Source: CAVPDG01 sp963702535
GTDB taxonomy: Bacteria; Chloroflexota; Anaerolineae; Anaerolineales; UBA4823
Direction: 5' to 3'
DNA: 31,014 nucleotides
NCBI GenBank assembly: GCA_963702535.1
Contig: CAVPDG010000026.1
Location: forward strand, 1 to 31,014
Position 1 is the first letter of the stretch; each line of letters begins with the position of its first letter. The position numbers and the translations under genes were made by a program. The notes beneath the pieces are model-generated. The model worked only from the letters and a program-made list of their open reading frames with translations, had not been told where the DNA came from and did no database searches. Positions 28,542-31,014 of this stretch are shown here, piece by piece.

Positions 28542-28822
28542 AGCCCCAGGCGGGAATCGAACCCGCAACCTCGGCCTTCAGGTTTGCGCCGGTTTCCCGG
28601 CTCCCCGGACTATCCCTTCGCCTTAGCATTGTATCTGCCTTAGGCGGCGACCGTCTAGTCTCTACACCTTCCCGGCCTAAGTGGCTGGGCTTGGCTCGGG
28701 ATTACCCCGGCCTCTAGAGTACCGTTGGGCTTCCCCAATTTGGCCGCATTCACTCACAAAATTTCAATCGTGAGGCCCACAACTGCAGGAGAGCCTCGCT
28801 CTATCCTTTGAGCTACTGGGGC
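28542..28822 (-). tRNA. tRNA-Arg(CCT) interrupted by a group I intron
   Basis: Exons are 28822-28787 (36 nt) and 28578-28542 (37 nt). The 5' exon holds acceptor strand GCCCCAG, D arm GCTC/GAGC, the 5' half of the anticodon arm AGGCT, and loop CTCCT, ending with the anticodon CCT. The 3' exon begins AA, then GGCCG (3' anticodon stem), variable loop AGGTT, T arm GCGGG-TTCGATT-CCCGC and acceptor strand CTGGGGC. The acceptor and T stems are perfect. The anticodon stem has three Watson-Crick pairs, one U-G pair and an A27/G43 mismatch, which could be a sequence error. No CCA is encoded and the discriminator base reads T. It decodes the rare AGG codon. Confidence 0.9.
28579..28786 (-). other. Self-splicing group I intron (IC3-like) in the tRNA-Arg(CCT) anticodon loop
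   Basis: This is a 208-nt insertion directly after anticodon position 36, with U as the last 5'-exon base and G as the last intron base, as group I splicing requires. The core elements read on the minus strand are CCGAGCCAAGCC (P5/P4 side), GAAGGTGTAGAGACTAGACG (P3/P7 region), GCCTAAGGCA (P8), AAGGGATAGTCC (P7 3' strand), GAGCCGGGAAACCGGC (P9 with a GAAA loop) and a GCAAACCTG 3' end. These nearly match my recollection of the Azoarcus tRNA-Ile intron, which is about 205 nt. Intron bases 9-11 (GGG) can pair with the exon CCU, giving the U-G pair at the 5' splice site. A P2-like CTCAC/GTGAG stem follows. There is no ORF and no homing endonuclease. Confidence 0.9.
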
Positions 28823-28885
28823 GTTCAAAAGTTAAAAGACCGGTAAAATAATATCACAAAAGTCTCAGCCCTGAGGGAGAGGATC

Positions 28886-29228
28886 ATGATCCACCAGCTA
28901 CGCATCTACGAGATCTTCGAGCATAACAAAGCTGCATTTCACGGCGCTTCAGCCAGCATGCGCTGCGCATCTGGCAGCCGTACGGCTTCAAGCTGGCAGC
29001 AGCTGGGAATCCCAGAGTGAGGGGCGGACGGAATTTATCTACCTGCTGAAATGGCCCGACGAGGAGACCATGCGCAGCGCCTGGGAGAGATTCCGGGCGG
29101 ACGAGGAATGGATCGAGGTCAAGCGCGTGATGGCGGCGCAGTACGGCGAGCTGGTGGGGAAAATCGAAGAGAAAGTGCTTGCGCCGACGAGTTATTCGCC
29201 TGGCATGGTGGACCGGCTGTCCAGATAA
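28886..29228 (+). CDS. NIPSNAP-family protein (two frameshifts)
   Basis: This is a small dimeric alpha/beta-barrel-type protein of unknown role. ATG 28886 is preceded by GGGAGAGG. Frame 2 gives MIHQLRIYEIFEHNKAAFH; frame 1, from about 28945, gives RFSQHALRIWQPYGFKLAAA; frame 3, from about 29004, gives WESQSEGRTEFIYLLKWPDEETMRSAWERFRADEEW and continues to TAA 29226-29228. Joined, this is a NIPSNAP domain of about 114 residues (LRIYE start, Y-L-W-D--M--AW-F--D--W pattern). It is divergent from the tRNA gene, with a 63-nt AT-rich gap between, and convergent with the surface-protein gene. Confidence 0.82.
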
Positions 29229-29321
29229 ACCGGGAAATTTCATGGAGTCGGGTTGGTAAATGCAGAATTTCCTCCCCGGCTCAGCGCCGGACCAGTGGCA
29301 TGAAGAATCGATAAGGTACGA

Positions 29322-31014
29322 TCACTGTGCCACTATGACCAACGCCATCGGTGTAGGGGTAGCTGCCAGGTTGAGTAAAACGCAGGCGAAAGATACTGCC
29401 GGGAGGGAGCATGCCAGAGTCCAACCCAGGGGGTTTAGGAGCGGGTCCAGCGTCCCGGTGGTATGCAGCCGAAGCTGCGGGTTATCCGCCAGGCTCATGG
29501 ACTGTGTAATGCTGAGCGTACTATCCAGCGGAGCGAACCATTCAACGCTCTGACCCAGACTGACCTGCACCACCTGCGGAAGCGGACCGGCAGCGGTTAA
29601 TGATACCGATGGATCTGCCAGCGGCTGGCGAGGGCTCAACGGGATGTTGATATGCAGGGGCGCTGAACCGACCTGGTATTGCGGGCTGCGCCATGAATAA
29701 TACCCTGGTCCGCCATCCACCTGCAGGTAATAGACGCCGGGCGGGGCGATGAAAGCATAATAACCATCTGCGCCAGTGACCTGGGGATTGGCTTGGTTGT
29801 TATAAAGGGGGCGGACCTGGGAACCCAGCCACCCCAGGCGGTGTCAGAGATCATCGCTGTTACGGTCACGCCCTCCACAGCGCTCAGCTCGGGATTGGCA
29901 GGATCGAATCCCTGGGTGACATCGAATTCACGCCCTGCTGGTCAACCAGGGCATTCAGATTAGCGGAGAAGGTGGTTTAACCCGTAGGTGCAGCCCCCGC
30001 GTTATTTAACGACCTGCCCGGCCAGATACATCCCAGCCTGGCAATCACATCACGCTCCACCCCATCGGCAAGCTCCATGGCAATAACGAAGTGGTACCAG
30101 GGCTTATCGATACTGGCAGGATGGTAGGTGGCAACAAGAGCGCCTTCATAGACATCCACCCAAACCGATTCAGATGTTACGGGGGGCGTGCCCATTTGCT
30201 CACAGCTTTTGGCGTACAGGTACATGCCGCTGCCGGCATGCGGAGGAACAAACTAAAGTCCGCGCCATCGCCCACAAAAAGGCCGGCTTGATTGCGGAAG
30301 CGGTAGACCAGGTGCTGACCTGCCAGCGGACCAGAAGGGGGCCTATGCTCCCAGGTAGAGGGCTGGGGGCAGATGAAGGTGAGCGGCGGATCCAGGGTAA
30401 CTGCATGGCTGGAACTGCTGCACTAACCGGGCGCGCCGGAGGTGCAAGCGATGGCAGTAGAACGGTCGCTGCTGCCCCAGCCCGGAGGGGTTGATGGGAT
30501 AGAGAAAGCGCCATGCGCATGGGCAACCGTCGTCGCCCGCCTGGGCTCCGTCAATATACAAGGTAACGGTAGTGTTTGGAACAGTCACCCCGCTCACCTG
30601 GAGCACACCGGGGCAAATCTCACCTGGACCGGGCGCGGTGATCAAGGGGGGCACAAGGGGCACCTGGCTGGCGGCTTGCAGGTCAAAATGCCAGCCACCG
30701 GCACGCACGACTGCCTGGTTGGTGATCGTCGTCCCCGGTGCGACCTGCTCCGAAAATGCTGTGAGCAATACCTGAGCAGCCTGCCCGCCGGGCAACGGCT
30801 GCTGGGTCTGCCAGCTGGACACCTGACCCTGCTGTCCGAAATTCATCGCCGGCGAAGTGCGCTGGGCAGCAAAGGTTAAGCCAGTGGGCAGGGTATCGGT
30901 CATCCATACGGGCAGCCCGATCGGGTCGTAATGCCTGAACTGCAGCAAGTAGCGCTGGCTGAGGTAATTGTGGAACTGCCCACTGGCAGGATCGAAGGTG
31001 GCAAACCATTGCGA
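29322..31014 (-). CDS. 3' part of a large secreted surface protein with DUF11-like and carboxypeptidase-regulatory-like domains (several frameshifts; runs off the right edge)
   Basis: The minus-strand reading is open from the window edge: YLLQFRHYDPIGLPVWMTDTLPTGLTF, then FSEQVAPGTTITNQAVVRAGG, a DUF11-like pattern. Next comes PGEICPGVLQVSGVTVPNTTVTLYIDG, a Big/Ig-like adhesion segment, and then LVYRFRNQAGLFVGDGADF. Further on are VWVDVYEGALVATYHPASIDKPWYHFVIAMEL and EGVTVTAMISDTAWGGW, then NNQANPQVTGADGYYAFIAPPGVYYLQVDGG, a carboxypeptidase-regulatory-like fold. The C-terminus ends with a hydrophobic stretch (LVIVAQ). Breaks occur near 30450, 30340, 30220, 29930 and 29810, so exact joins are uncertain. 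It is probably exported and attached to, or displayed on, the cell surface, like the modular protein at 12996. Confidence 0.65.

Overview
The window is about 31 kb of moderately GC-rich bacterial DNA with densely packed genes. The gene content points to a member of the Chloroflexota, probably of the Anaerolineae: secreted proteins with a short 'FLP' segment after the signal peptide, a DUF4332 membrane protein, an SARP/AAA/TPR regulator, and NIPSNAP and DUF1990-like proteins. This assignment rests on recognised protein styles and no search was run. More than half of the genes carry one or more single-base frameshifts, and several come in compensating pairs a few dozen bases apart that restore highly conserved motifs. 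The simplest reading is uncorrected indel errors in the assembly, not mass pseudogenisation. Frameshifted genes are therefore listed as whole CDS spans with the breaks noted.

Layout. At 22-2830 (+) lie a GDSL lipoprotein esterase, a short-chain dehydrogenase, a dienelactone hydrolase and an unknown 141-residue protein. Convergent to these, 2840-11170 (-) is one long operon read from right to left: an AddB-like SF1 helicase, a UvrD-like helicase, a PD-(D/E)XK nuclease with a probable Fe-S cluster, RecJ, and triosephosphate isomerase. The first three genes overlap by ATGA, so this looks like a double-strand-break end-processing machine split over three polypeptides plus the RecJ exonuclease. 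At 11171-15338 come a terminator-rich gap, a DUF4332 membrane protein (-), a secreted protein with three tandem beta-sandwich-like modules (+), and a 41-residue membrane peptide under a near-consensus promoter. An alpha/beta hydrolase (15463-16302, +) converges on a 976-residue SARP-AAA-TPR transcriptional regulator (16312-19242, -).

From 19393 to 26899 (+) there are two diheme-type cytochromes c flanking a membrane protein, a multi-pass membrane sensor, a fused PP2C phosphatase/anti-sigma kinase, two STAS anti-anti-sigma factors and a DUF1990-like protein. Two intergenic regions, one beside the regulator and cytochrome genes and one before the phosphatase, share a direct repeat: CGTAAC twice at a 12-bp period, with a -10-like hexamer exactly 21 nt downstream. 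These are candidate binding sites of the neighbouring SARP regulator and would tie the cytochrome and partner-switching operons into one regulon.

At 26978-31014 lie a phytoene-desaturase-like FAD oxidoreductase (+), a tRNA-Arg(CCT) gene interrupted by a 208-nt group I intron (-), a NIPSNAP protein (+) and the 3' part of a large secreted surface protein (-) that runs off the right edge. The tRNA intron is the most striking element. It has no ORF, and its catalytic core closely matches the small group IC3 introns of bacterial tRNA genes.
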